Assembly (NCBI GenBank): GCA_002390485.1
Contig: DGPO01000011.1
Coordinates: forward strand, 20,986 to 32,312
DNA length: 11,327 nt
From: Halieaceae bacterium UBA4438
GTDB taxonomy: Bacteria; Pseudomonadota; Gammaproteobacteria; Pseudomonadales; Halieaceae
Reading direction: 5' to 3'
A model generated the notes under the pieces. That model had not been told where the DNA came from. It did no database searches and was given only the letters and a program-made list of their open reading frames with translations. Shown here piece after piece: positions 1 through 7,741 of the stretch. A program made the translations under genes and the position numbers. How positions within the stretch are numbered: the stretch's first letter is position 1; the number at the start of each line of letters is the position of its first letter.

Positions 1-761
1 TGAAGACTACCGAGGCAGCCGATGCGTTATCGCAACTCAATGCCGATGTGTTGGTTGTCGTGGCCTATGGTTTGATCCTGCCGAGACCCATTTTGGCCTT
101 GCCCAGACTCGGCTGCATCAATGTGCACGCCTCCCTATTACCTCGCTGGCGCGGAGCCGCACCCATTCATCGCGCTATCGAAGCCGGCGACGAGGAAACG
201 GGCGTTACAATTATGCAGATGGACGAAGGACTCGATACGGGTCCAATGCTGCGCCTCGAAAAAATGGCCATCACCACTCAACACACGACACAAACCTTAA
301 CGCGTGACTTGGAACAATTAGGGCCAGCGACCTTACTGAACACGCTTGACGCGCTAGAAGAGACTCAACAACATGCAGTCTCACAGCCCAGTGAAGGCGT
401 GACCTACGCCGAAAAAATCTCAAAGTCAGAAGCCATGATCGAATGGTCACAATCAGCGACGGTGCTTGCACGCAAAATCCGCGCACTCAACCCAGCACCC
501 GGATGCTTTAGCACCCTAGGCGATCAACGTGTGAAAGTGTGGGAGGCCCTCCCGGTTTCCCTGTCGGATACACCCGCTCATGCACCAGGAACGGTGATCG
601 ATATTACGCGCAAACAACTTAGCGTGGCCTGTGGTGGTGGCGCATTGGCCATAACACGCCTGCAATTGCCCAATAAAAAGCCCATGTCTATTGCCGACGT
701 GCTCAATGGAAATCAAATCAACTTCACTGTGGGTGACCGATTCGAGAACGTGTCCGAATGA
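1..761 (+). CDS. fmt: Methionyl-tRNA formyltransferase, 3' part (5' end outside window)
   Basis: Transfers a formyl group from 10-formyltetrahydrofolate to Met-tRNA(fMet), making the initiator tRNA in the cytoplasm. The reading frame is open from the left edge (first whole codon at 3), so about 252 residues are visible. The family is usually about 310-320 residues, so roughly 60 N-terminal residues are missing. The catalytic Asn-His-Asp set is present: Asn at 120-122 and His at 126-128 in CINVHASLLPRWRGAAPI, and Asp at 234-236 in GLDTG. The TYAEKI segment leads into the C-terminal tRNA-binding domain, which looks complete (VKVWEA, then a glycine-rich stretch). The stop overlaps the rsmB start as ATGA. 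In many gammaproteobacteria def lies just upstream, so it is expected left of the window. The promoter is not visible. Identification is secure. Confidence 0.97.
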   Translation, partial: KTTEAADALSQLNADVLVVVAYGLILPRPILALPRLGCINVHASLLPRWRGAAPIHRAIEAGDEETGVTIMQMDEGLDTGPMLRLEKMAITTQHTTQTLTRDLEQLGPATLLNTLDALEETQQHAVSQPSEGVTYAEKISKSEAMIEWSQSATVLARKIRALNPAPGCFSTLGDQRVKVWEALPVSLSDTPAHAPGTVIDITRKQLSVACGGGALAITRLQLPNKKPMSIADVLNGNQINFTVGDRFENVSE

Positions 762-2038
762 TTTTGTCCGTCCGAGTTGCAAGCGTTCGCCTGCTCGATG
801 ACGTGTCTCACGGGGGCTCTCTCAACACGCTGTACGGCCCCATGGAAGCCAGCGTTCAAGACAGTGATCGTGCGTTTTTAAAAGAACTTGTCTATGGATC
901 ACTCAGACTGTGGCCTCTTTACAAGGGCATCGTCCGACAGCTCCTCGACCGACCCCTCAAGGCCAAGGACTCGGCTCTTGAAGCCACATTGATTATGGCA
1001 ATGTACGAGCTCGATGAGTGTCACACGCCCGACTACGCTTCAGTTTCTGCCGCCGTCGATGTGTGCAACGCGATTGATAAGCCGTGGGCGTCGCGGCTTA
1101 TTAATGGGTGTTTAAGACGATACCAGCGAGACCGTTCGGCCTTACACGACGCACTCGGTGACACCGAACGCGCCGCCTTGCCCGGCTGGCTTTATAAGTC
1201 ACTGATTCGGTCGCTCCCCGACGCTGTATCCGCCATTGCGGACGTGTCGAAGAAAAAGCCCCCCTTAACCCTGCGCGTGAACGTGCAGAAAACATCGCGG
1301 GACGACTACCAGGCGCAGTTACAGTTGGCCGACATCCCGACAGAGGCTTTGGGGTCCAGCGCACTGACATTGCTGGAGCCGCTACCCGTCGCTCAGATAC
1401 CACAGTTTGAGGCGGGTTTCGCGAGTGTCCAAGACCACTCCGCACAGCTCGCAGCTGAACTCATTACATTTGTACCGGGTGCTCGCATACTCGACGCGTG
1501 TGCCGCACCGGGAGGCAAAGCCTGTCACCTTGCTGAACTGGGTGCTCAGGTCACCGCAATGGACATCTCTGAGGCACGACTTGAAAAAGTGTCCGATAAC
1601 GCCGCACGGCTTGAATTGGCAATCGCAACCGTTGCCTGCAATGCCACCGATATACCGCAGGGCCTGATTGATGAGCCGTTCGACGCTATTTTGCTTGACG
1701 CTCCCTGCTCAGCAACAGGCGTTATGAGAAGAAACCCCGACGTAAAGGTCATTCGTACGAAAGCAGATATTGCTCAGTTTGCGACGCTTCAACTCAGCCT
1801 GCTCACATCAGTTTGGCCGTACCTCAAGACGGGCGGACAGCTTTTATACGCAACCTGCTCTGTGTTACCCGACGAAAACGAAGACATCGTCAGCGCCTTT
1901 CTCAGCACGGCACCTGATGCACAGTCCACGCCTTTACCCAAAGATGTCGGCGTTCAAATGACTGTCGGACAGCAAGTCATCCCATCGGCCGCTCACGGTG
2001 ACGGTCTTTACTATTGCCTGATAGAGAAAGTCGGGTGA
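758..2038 (+). CDS. rsmB: 16S rRNA (cytosine-967-C5)-methyltransferase RsmB
   Basis: SAM-dependent enzyme that methylates C5 of C967 in 16S rRNA (also called Sun or Fmu). At 426 residues it has the usual family length. Residues about 1-130 form the NusB-like RNA-binding domain. The Rossmann methyltransferase domain follows, with SAM-binding DACAAPGGK at 246-254. The two cysteines of the m5C mechanism are present: C317 in DAPCSATG and catalytic C367 in YATCSV. The ATG at 758 overlaps the fmt stop as ATGA and gives a full-length N-terminus. Only a weak purine stretch precedes it, so translation probably depends on ribosomes finishing fmt. The fmt-rsmB pairing is a widely conserved translation-related operon. 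No key residue is missing. Confidence 0.97.
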   Translation: MILSVRVASVRLLDDVSHGGSLNTLYGPMEASVQDSDRAFLKELVYGSLRLWPLYKGIVRQLLDRPLKAKDSALEATLIMAMYELDECHTPDYASVSAAVDVCNAIDKPWASRLINGCLRRYQRDRSALHDALGDTERAALPGWLYKSLIRSLPDAVSAIADVSKKKPPLTLRVNVQKTSRDDYQAQLQLADIPTEALGSSALTLLEPLPVAQIPQFEAGFASVQDHSAQLAAELITFVPGARILDACAAPGGKACHLAELGAQVTAMDISEARLEKVSDNAARLELAIATVACNATDIPQGLIDEPFDAILLDAPCSATGVMRRNPDVKVIRTKADIAQFATLQLSLLTSVWPYLKTGGQLLYATCSVLPDENEDIVSAFLSTAPDAQSTPLPKDVGVQMTVGQQVIPSAAHGDGLYYCLIEKVG

Positions 2039-2117
2039 TCTGGAGTTCGTGAGAAATCGGAGTACCATTCCTGTGAAACGGCTCAGCTCAATGGTTGTCT
2101 AAGGAATCGGTAGCGTC
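2039..2117 (+). other. rsmB-trkA spacer
   Basis: This 79-bp gap is the only non-overlapping junction in the left operon. I see no convincing -35/-10 pair, no GC-rich hairpin followed by a T tract, and no ORF with coding features. An AAGGAA at 2101-2106 is the likely trkA ribosome binding site. The gap could hold a weak or activator-dependent trkA promoter, but the sequence does not show one. Confidence 0.5.
2101..2106 (+). promoter_or_regulatory. Probable ribosome binding site of trkA
   Basis: AAGGAA lies 11 bases before the GTG at 2118. The spacing is slightly long, but this is the only purine-rich match nearby. It supports the GTG as the start, as does the protein beginning MKIIILGAGQVGG exactly as TrkA homologues do. 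Confidence 0.5.
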
Positions 2118-3497
2118 GTGAAAATCATAATATTAGGAGCCGGCCAAGTGGGCGGCACGCTGACAGAACACCTCGCTGACGAGCAGAATGATGTGACGGT
2201 GGTCGATAGCTCTGAAGCTGCCTTGCGGCAACTGCAGGACCGGCTCGATATCCGGACCGTGAAAGGCGACGCATCCAAACCCACCACGCTGTCAGACGCC
2301 GGCGCCGAAGATGCTGACATGCTCATCGCAGTGACCGACAGTGACGAGGTCAACATGTTGGCATGCACCATTGCCTACACGCTGTACCGAACACCGACAA
2401 AGATTTGTCGAATTCGTGAAGTCGATTACCTCAACCAAGACGAAACGCTTTTCCAATCAGGTGCAATACCTGTGGACGTCACGATTAGTCCAGAGCGACT
2501 CGTTACCGACGCCATTCACCAACTTATTTTGAACCCAGGCTCGCTTCAAGTCATGGATTTTGCGAGCGGCAAAATACGGTTGGTGGCTGTGAAGGCTGTT
2601 GAAGGGGGTCCCATTGTGGGTCGAGAGCTTCAAGAAATTCGTGAACATATGCCCAACGTGGATACGCGTGTTGCCGCTATTTTCCGAAAGTCCCAGAGCG
2701 CCATTATTCCCGAAGGCAGCACCGTTGTGGAGCCGGACGACGAGGCTTTCTTCATTGCTGCAAGTGGCAATATTCGTGCGGTAACCTCGGAGCTGAGGAA
2801 GCTGGACGAGCCCTACAAGCGCGTGATGATTGCGGGCGGTGGAAAAATTGGCGCATCGCTGGCAAAGCGACTGGAGCGCGATTATCAGGTTAAAGTGCTT
2901 GAGCTCAATTACGATCGCTGTCGCGTCCTCTCAGAAGAGCTCGAGGAAAGCATTGTTCTTAATGGCAGTGCCAACGACTCAAAGCTCATGCAGCAGGAAA
3001 ACATTAGCAATACCGATGTGTTCTGTGCGCTGACGAACAACGGCGAGTCCAACATTATGATGTCCATGCTCGCCAAGCGACTCGGCGCAAAAAAGGTGAT
3101 TACGCTGATCACCAATTCAGCCTACGCCGAGCTCGTAGGACAGGAAATCGATATCGCAATATCGCCGCAACAAATCACGATTAGCAGCTTACTTACACAC
3201 GTTCGTAAAGGCGACATCAGTGCGGTGCATTCACTTCGACGCGGTGCCGCTGAAGCGCTAGAAATAACGGCACACGGCGATCCAAAAACGTCGAAAGTTG
3301 TGGGTCGTCGACTGGACGAGCTCGACTTGCCCCCCGGCACCACGGTCGGCGCTATGTTAAGAGGCGATCAAGTCATAATTGCGCACCGCCATGTCGTCGT
3401 GGAAGAGGACGATCATGTGATTTTATTTCTCACCGATCCCTCCAAAATTAGCCTAGTTGAGAAACTATTTGTCGTAGGCGGCAGCTTTATCCAATGA
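2118..3497 (+). CDS. trkA: Trk potassium uptake system, NAD(H)-binding regulatory subunit TrkA
   Basis: Cytoplasmic peripheral protein that forms the gating ring under the TrkH channel. TrkA proteins bind nucleotides and control potassium uptake. At 459 residues it is almost the length of E. coli TrkA (458). It has the duplicated RCK architecture. The first Rossmann motif is GAGQVG at 7-12, with acidic D30 ending strand 2 (VVVD in typical NAD sites). RCK_C 1 covers about 140-225 (HMPNVDTRVAAIFR). The second motif is G240-G-G-K-I-G245 with E262, and RCK_C 2 covers about 365-455. Translation starts at a GTG. The stop overlaps the trkH ATG as ATGA, so regulator and channel should be made together. 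In E. coli trkA sits near fmt-rsmB but trkH is elsewhere; here both are together. Identification is secure. Confidence 0.97.
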   Translation: MKIIILGAGQVGGTLTEHLADEQNDVTVVDSSEAALRQLQDRLDIRTVKGDASKPTTLSDAGAEDADMLIAVTDSDEVNMLACTIAYTLYRTPTKICRIREVDYLNQDETLFQSGAIPVDVTISPERLVTDAIHQLILNPGSLQVMDFASGKIRLVAVKAVEGGPIVGRELQEIREHMPNVDTRVAAIFRKSQSAIIPEGSTVVEPDDEAFFIAASGNIRAVTSELRKLDEPYKRVMIAGGGKIGASLAKRLERDYQVKVLELNYDRCRVLSEELEESIVLNGSANDSKLMQQENISNTDVFCALTNNGESNIMMSMLAKRLGAKKVITLITNSAYAELVGQEIDIAISPQQITISSLLTHVRKGDISAVHSLRRGAAEALEITAHGDPKTSKVVGRRLDELDLPPGTTVGAMLRGDQVIIAHRHVVVEEDDHVILFLTDPSKISLVEKLFVVGGSFIQ

Positions 3498-4942
3498 ATA
3501 TCCGACTGTGTGCTCGAATTGTCGGGTTGCTGTTGATGCTCTTTAGTCTGGGGACCTTGCCCTCGATGATGCTCGGATGGGTTCAGGCGGACGGGACAGC
3601 GGATGTATTTGGCCAGGCCTTCGCTGCGACCGCGACCTCCGGGGTTGCCCTGTGGCTTTTTACGCAAAGCGCTGAATCAGAACTGAAGATTCGCGACGGG
3701 TTTTTAGTGACTGCGGCATTTTGGATCGTGCTGGGTCTCTACGGATCGCTGCCGTTCCTGCTCAGTGATGCAATCGACGTGTCGGTCTTTGATGCTGTGT
3801 TTGAATCTGTCTCTGGCCTCACCACGACGGGTGCCACCGTGCTCATCGGCTTAGATACGCTGCCCCAATCCATCCTTCTTTACCGTCAGCTTCTTCAGTG
3901 GTTAGGCGGTATCGGTATTATCGTTCTCGCAGTCGCTGTACTGCCGATGCTCGGCATTGGCGGTGTTCAGCTGTACCGAGCAGAAAGCAACGGCCCGGCA
4001 AAAGACAGCAAGCTCACACCGAGAATTACCTCGACAGCTAAGGCGCTTTTTTCAATCTATCTTGGCCTGACAGTGGCCTGTGCCCTCGCGTACTACCTAG
4101 CCGGCATGACTGTATTTGATGCCATTAGCCACGCTTTTTCGACCATCGCTATTGGCGGCTTCTCAACCCATGACGCAAGTATGGGATTTTTCCATAGTGA
4201 CGTGGTGTTGGTGATCGCAAGCTTATTTATGCTCATTAGCGCCGTCAATTTCGGATTGCATTTCATCGCTTTTTCCAAGCGAAACCCAAGCGTTTATAGC
4301 TTCGACTCTGAGACTAAGTTCTTTTCCTGGATGATTCTATTTGCCGTTGCCATTACCTGCACCACACTGGTCGTAATGGAGACGCTCCCCCTTGAAAAAG
4401 CCATTGTCCATGGCTTGTTTCAGACCGTTTCAATAGCAACAACGACCGGCTTCTCCAGTGACAACTTTTCGATATGGCCCTCATTTCTCCCCATTTTTCT
4501 TATTATGCTCAGCGTCATGGGTGCCTGCGCAGGATCCACCGGTGGGGGCATGAAGGCCATGCGGATTTTGCTAATCTTCAGACAAGGTATGCGAGAGCTC
4601 CGACAGCTGTTACACCCCAATGCCGTCATACCGCTAAAGCTCGATCATCGACGGGTACGCCCGGCCGTGGTCAGTGCGGTATGGAGCTTCTTTGCCGTCT
4701 ACATGTTCTCTTCATTTATTTTAGTACTGTGCATGCTGGGAACCGGCCTCGATTTTTTATCGGCTGTCAGTGCGGTAATGGCAGCCATTAATAATTTAGG
4801 CCCAGGCCTGGGTTCAGTGGCGGCGAATTACTCAACAGTGACCGACATGGGGAAGGTTATTTTATGCATCGCCATGCTCTTAGGCCGACTCGAAATATTT
4901 ACCCTGCTGATCTTATTCACGCCGACGTTTTGGCGTCCTTAA
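3494..4942 (+). CDS. trkH: Trk potassium uptake system, membrane channel subunit TrkH
   Basis: Inner-membrane potassium-translocating subunit of the Trk system, dimeric and gated by the TrkA ring. It has 482 residues, matching the family. The protein is very hydrophobic, with several transmembrane segments and the four pore-loop repeats of the SKT superfamily. The selectivity-filter glycines can be placed in all four: TTTGAT (G113), IGGFST (G222), TTTGFS (G319) and NLGPGLG (G436). The conserved GSTGGGMKAMR segment starts near 347, and the C-terminus LGRLEIFTLLILF is typical. The ATG at 3494 overlaps the trkA stop. The gene converges on djlA with only 12 bases between the stops, and I see no classical terminator after it. 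No sign of truncation. Confidence 0.97.
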   Translation: MNIRLCARIVGLLLMLFSLGTLPSMMLGWVQADGTADVFGQAFAATATSGVALWLFTQSAESELKIRDGFLVTAAFWIVLGLYGSLPFLLSDAIDVSVFDAVFESVSGLTTTGATVLIGLDTLPQSILLYRQLLQWLGGIGIIVLAVAVLPMLGIGGVQLYRAESNGPAKDSKLTPRITSTAKALFSIYLGLTVACALAYYLAGMTVFDAISHAFSTIAIGGFSTHDASMGFFHSDVVLVIASLFMLISAVNFGLHFIAFSKRNPSVYSFDSETKFFSWMILFAVAITCTTLVVMETLPLEKAIVHGLFQTVSIATTTGFSSDNFSIWPSFLPIFLIMLSVMGACAGSTGGGMKAMRILLIFRQGMRELRQLLHPNAVIPLKLDHRRVRPAVVSAVWSFFAVYMFSSFILVLCMLGTGLDFLSAVSAVMAAINNLGPGLGSVAANYSTVTDMGKVILCIAMLLGRLEIFTLLILFTPTFWRP

Positions 4943-4954
4943 ACCGGTAAGTCC

Positions 4955-5764
4955 CTACTTCAGACCTCGCGATTCTTTAATCAAGTCGTACGCCGTCGTA
5001 ATATTTTGTGATCGCTCAGTGGCCAAATCGACCATTTCCTTGGGCACCCCGCGAGCGCTTAATTTATCGGGATGATTCTCGCTCATTAAGCGGCGATAAG
5101 CCTTCTTAAGTTCCCGGTCATCAACATTGGCGGCGACACCGAGCGCTTGATAAGCATCGCTGAGTTGACTTCGCTGGGGTTGATATTGCTGGCGCTGATG
5201 TTGACGTCGATCCCCAAAATTCGCTTGTGCAGCCACCATGTTAATAATGCGCGTCAACGCCACATCCGAAATGCCGAGGCTTTTAGCAACGCGCGCAAGC
5301 GCTTCTCTCTCAGCAGCATCGAGTTGGCCGTCGGCCAAGCCCATGCTGACGAGAAACAGAAGGAGTGTTTGAGAGGTCTGTGGGCGCAAGGATGCCGTTC
5401 GACGGAACCGCGAGAGCTCTTCGGCCGGGTCAAATTGGGGCTCAGCTCCGCGTTGAAACCGCTTTATGGCAGACGCTCGCTGTGAGGGTGTAAGCCGCAG
5501 CTGTGCAAACATACTTTCCGCCTGCGCAATTTCCGACTCAGTAACACGCCCATCGGCCTTGGCGATATAGCCCAACATAATAAATGTCGTATCAAAAAAT
5601 TCTTGCTGCAGTGCGTGGAGGCCATCCGGACCTGTCATCCGGATCGCGCGAACCAAGCCTGAGTCGAACATGTGACCCACAAAAAACCCAACCAGACCGC
5701 CCACCACGCCGAGCGTCACAAAACCCAAAAAGGCCCCTAAAACTTTCCCCGTATAAACACGCAT
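4955..5764 (-). CDS. djlA: Membrane-anchored DnaK co-chaperone DjlA (TerB-like plus J domain)
   Basis: Type III J-domain protein that stimulates the DnaK ATPase from the cytoplasmic face of the inner membrane; in E. coli it has been linked to envelope stress and capsule signalling. It has 269 residues, close to E. coli DjlA (271). A glycine-rich transmembrane segment lies at about 8-30, followed by the family signature GHMFD. A TerB-like helical domain covers about 55-180, with two acidic repeats (KADGRVTESE and LADGQLDAAE). A Gln/Arg-rich linker spans about 185-200. The C-terminal J domain (201-269) carries the HPD motif at 231-233 and the family-typical RRLMSENHPDKL and ITTAYDLIKE. It is the second gene of a two-gene operon: its ATG shares one base with the acyltransferase stop (TAATG). 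An AGG-rich site precedes the start. Confidence 0.95.
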   Translation of the reverse strand: MRVYTGKVLGAFLGFVTLGVVGGLVGFFVGHMFDSGLVRAIRMTGPDGLHALQQEFFDTTFIMLGYIAKADGRVTESEIAQAESMFAQLRLTPSQRASAIKRFQRGAEPQFDPAEELSRFRRTASLRPQTSQTLLLFLVSMGLADGQLDAAEREALARVAKSLGISDVALTRIINMVAAQANFGDRRQHQRQQYQPQRSQLSDAYQALGVAANVDDRELKKAYRRLMSENHPDKLSARGVPKEMVDLATERSQNITTAYDLIKESRGLK

Positions 5765-6714
5765 TAACTGTGACCTCGATTCGACTTCTTCACGCCATCA
5801 TAATGATTTGTGCCGTTTTTAGGCAGAGTTCTAAAGCGTTTGTAAGACCATTGATATTGCGCGTCGCGCCCCTTGATGAGCGTTTCAATATCGGAATTCA
5901 TTGCGCGCAACGCCACGTTCAGATCAGACTCATAAATCGCATTTGAAGCCGGTTGATACACCAATTCCCAACCGCCCCTCACCCGAAAAACGCCGGCCAT
6001 TACGGCGCGTGCGCCAGACTTAGCCAGTAAGTTCGCGCAGAAGCTCGCCGTACAGCACTCAACCCCCATAAATGGAACGTTAAGTCCCCCGGACTCATTC
6101 CCGGGGACTTGGTCTGGCAAAATCCCCGTTAAGCCACCCCGTTTAAAGTGTCGAACAAGTTTCACAAGTCCTTTAGGCGTGGTCGGCACGTATACGCCGC
6201 CCGCACGCTGCCTTGCTGCCAAAACTTCGCGGCCCACCGACGGCAACTTTTGTGGCTCAAACAGGCACAACAAATCGCCCTGTGTTACTAAATGGTGCGA
6301 GAGTACTTCCCAGTTTCCAACATGCGGCGCCAACACCAAGACACCGCAGCCGTCTCGGGCCGCGGATTCTAAATGCTCAATGCCCACCACGCGCAGTTTT
6401 GAAAGGATATAGGTGCTTGAACGACGCCAGACGTGGCCAAGTTCAAAGACGAGGGCCCCTTGCTCGCTCAGCGTCTCTCTCACTAAGCAGACTCTGTCGT
6501 CGCGCGATAAGTGAGGGTAGGCCAGATCAATATTACGCCGCACGATTCGTACAGTCTGAGTATCTGCGGCAAGCAAAAGCCTCGAAAAAGCGCGCCCGAT
6601 GGCACGAGAGAGCTCCAGCGGTAATACCGAGGACACGAGCAATGTAAGACGCAAGACAGAAACTGCCAGTCCGTCTTTTAATCGAAATTTGAGTGAATTG
6701 TGATTCTTTGCCAC
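5764..6714 (-). CDS. Lipid A biosynthesis-type (LpxL/HtrB-family) acyltransferase
   Basis: Member of the lipid A late acyltransferase family, which adds a secondary acyl chain to lipid A from acyl-ACP at the inner-membrane inner face. It has 316 residues, against about 306-323 for LpxL and LpxM. A hydrophobic N-terminal segment (about 15-35) fits a membrane anchor. The catalytic HX4E motif is H131-VGNW-E136 in [11 protein letters not shown]; Glu rather than Asp at the last position is normal for LpxL-type enzymes. Also visible are the LPDQVPG block (199-205) and the C-terminal [12 protein letters not shown] (287-298), like YLWIHRRFKTRP of E. coli LpxL. I chose the GTG at 6714-6712 because no ATG, GTG or TTG lies upstream in frame before a stop; its ribosome site is weak. 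Which acyl chain and position it uses cannot be read from sequence, so no symbol is given. Pseudomonas has a homologue at the matching place near oriC (PA0011, from memory). Confidence 0.9.
   Translation of the reverse strand: MAKNHNSLKFRLKDGLAVSVLRLTLLVSSVLPLELSRAIGRAFSRLLLAADTQTVRIVRRNIDLAYPHLSRDDRVCLVRETLSEQGALVFELGHVWRRSSTYILSKLRVVGIEHLESAARDGCGVLVLAPHVGNWEVLSHHLVTQGDLLCLFEPQKLPSVGREVLAARQRAGGVYVPTTPKGLVKLVRHFKRGGLTGILPDQVPGNESGGLNVPFMGVECCTASFCANLLAKSGARAVMAGVFRVRGGWELVYQPASNAIYESDLNVALRAMNSDIETLIKGRDAQYQWSYKRFRTLPKNGTNHYDGVKKSNRGHS
5774..5777 (-). promoter_or_regulatory. Ribosome binding site of djlA
   Basis: On the minus strand GAGG (part of GAGGTCA) lies 9 bases before the djlA ATG. 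It sits inside the last codons of the upstream acyltransferase gene and supports the ATG at 5762-5764 that overlaps that gene's TAA stop. Confidence 0.6.
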
Positions 6715-6746
6715 TGAGATGCGCTTAATTCGCCCTGGTTGCCGAT

Positions 6747-6755
6747 ATTATGCCA
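6747..6755 (-). promoter_or_regulatory. Candidate extended -10 promoter of the acyltransferase-djlA operon
   Basis: Read on the minus strand, this is TGGCATAAT, an extended -10 (TGn plus a 5/6 match to TATAAT). No -35 hexamer is recognisable at the usual distance, which is tolerated by extended -10 promoters. Transcription would begin near 6740, leaving a leader of about 25 bases before the GTG. Placement is by motif only. Confidence 0.4.
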
Positions 6756-6768
6756 GTGCTGGCCGCGG

Positions 6769-6774
6769 TATACT
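6769..6774 (+). promoter_or_regulatory. Candidate -10 box of the glyQ-glyS-rmuC operon
   Basis: TATACT is a 5/6 match to the sigma-70 -10 box and lies in the 88-bp divergent gap before glyQ. The -35 region at a 17-base spacing is poor (TATTAT), so the promoter is provisional. Transcription would start near 6781, downstream of the ATG at 6719. That argues against the longer glyQ reading frame and for the GTG start at 6803. Confidence 0.35.
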
Positions 6775-6802
6775 TGTCCCATTGACATGTCGGGACACTG
6801 AA

Positions 6803-7741
6803 GTGAGTTCACTAACTTTCCAAGAGCTAATCCTAGAGCTTCAACGTTTCTGGGGAGAAAACGGTTGCGTCATTATGCAGCCGCTTGACCTAGAGGTAGG
6901 CGCCGGCACATTTCACCCTGCAACCTTTTTGAAAGCGCTGGGTCCCGAGAACTGGAATTCGGCCTACGTTCAACCCAGTCGCCGCCCACAAGATGGCCGC
7001 TACGGTGAAAACCCTAACCGACTCCAGCATTACTACCAGTTTCAAGTGGTGATGAAGCCATCACCTGCGGACTTTCAAGAACGGTATCTTGCAAGCTTAA
7101 AGCGCCTCGGGCTGGACCCGCTCGAACACGACGTCCGATTTGTTGAAGACAACTGGGAATCGCCCACACTGGGCGCCTGGGGTTTGGGCTGGGAAGTATG
7201 GCTCAACGGCATGGAAGTGTCTCAGTTTACTTATTTCCAACAGGCCGGTGGCCTTGAGTGCTTACCCGTGACCGGCGAAATTACCTACGGCATTGAGCGA
7301 CTCGCCATGTACCTACAAGATGTCGACTCTGTTTACGACTTGGTGTGGTCAGAAACGCCAACCGGTACGATCAAATACGGCGATGTGTTCCACCAGAACG
7401 AGGTGGAAATGTCAGCGTATAACTTCCAACACGCAGACACAGACCATTTGTTTACGCACTTTGATTTTTGCGAGCGTGAAGCGCAACGCTTAGTCGCTCT
7501 TGATCTGCCACTCCCAGCCTATGAGTTCGTCATGAAAGCCTCGCACACCTTTAATTTACTCGACGCACGCCACGCGATCGGGGTGACCGAGCGGCAGCGT
7601 TATATTTTGCGAGTGCGGACACTGGCCCGCGCCGCCGCTCAAAGCTATGTTGGTTCCCGCGCCAAACTTGGATTTCCCCTCGCCGATGAAGATCTTGCTG
7701 CCGCTGCGTTAGCGAGACTTGCTGAGGAGGATCGCGCATGA
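6803..7741 (+). CDS. glyQ: Glycyl-tRNA synthetase alpha subunit
   Basis: Catalytic subunit of the bacterial alpha2beta2 class II glycyl-tRNA synthetase, which activates glycine and charges tRNA-Gly in the cytoplasm. From this start it has 312 residues (E. coli 303). Family blocks follow in order: [21 protein letters not shown] near 31-50, [26 protein letters not shown] at 57-82, [20 protein letters not shown] from 127, [13 protein letters not shown], and [13 protein letters not shown] near the C-terminus. An in-frame ATG at 6719 would add 28 residues with no resemblance to GlyQ, and it lies upstream of the best -10 box. The GTG at 6803 gives [17 protein letters not shown], which aligns with the E. 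coli N-terminus, with a modest CGGGA seven bases upstream. The stop overlaps the glyS ATG. Confidence 0.96.
   Translation: MSSLTFQELILELQRFWGENGCVIMQPLDLEVGAGTFHPATFLKALGPENWNSAYVQPSRRPQDGRYGENPNRLQHYYQFQVVMKPSPADFQERYLASLKRLGLDPLEHDVRFVEDNWESPTLGAWGLGWEVWLNGMEVSQFTYFQQAGGLECLPVTGEITYGIERLAMYLQDVDSVYDLVWSETPTGTIKYGDVFHQNEVEMSAYNFQHADTDHLFTHFDFCEREAQRLVALDLPLPAYEFVMKASHTFNLLDARHAIGVTERQRYILRVRTLARAAAQSYVGSRAKLGFPLADEDLAAAALARLAEEDRA
7724..7730 (+). promoter_or_regulatory. Strong ribosome binding site of glyS
   Basis: GAGGAGG, a near-perfect Shine-Dalgarno sequence, lies 7 bases before the glyS ATG and inside the last codons of glyQ. It is the strongest such site I noticed at the gene starts in this window. 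It should let glyS be translated at a level matching glyQ in the alpha2beta2 enzyme. Confidence 0.8.

Noticed and set aside
6213..6647. 144-residue plus-strand ORF inside the acyltransferase gene
   Set aside because: Antisense to a well-supported gene, with Arg/Pro/Ala-rich composition typical of shadow frames.
6739..6744. TTGCCG as -35 box for glyQ
   Set aside because: It is 24 bases from the TATACT box, too far for a sigma-70 promoter.
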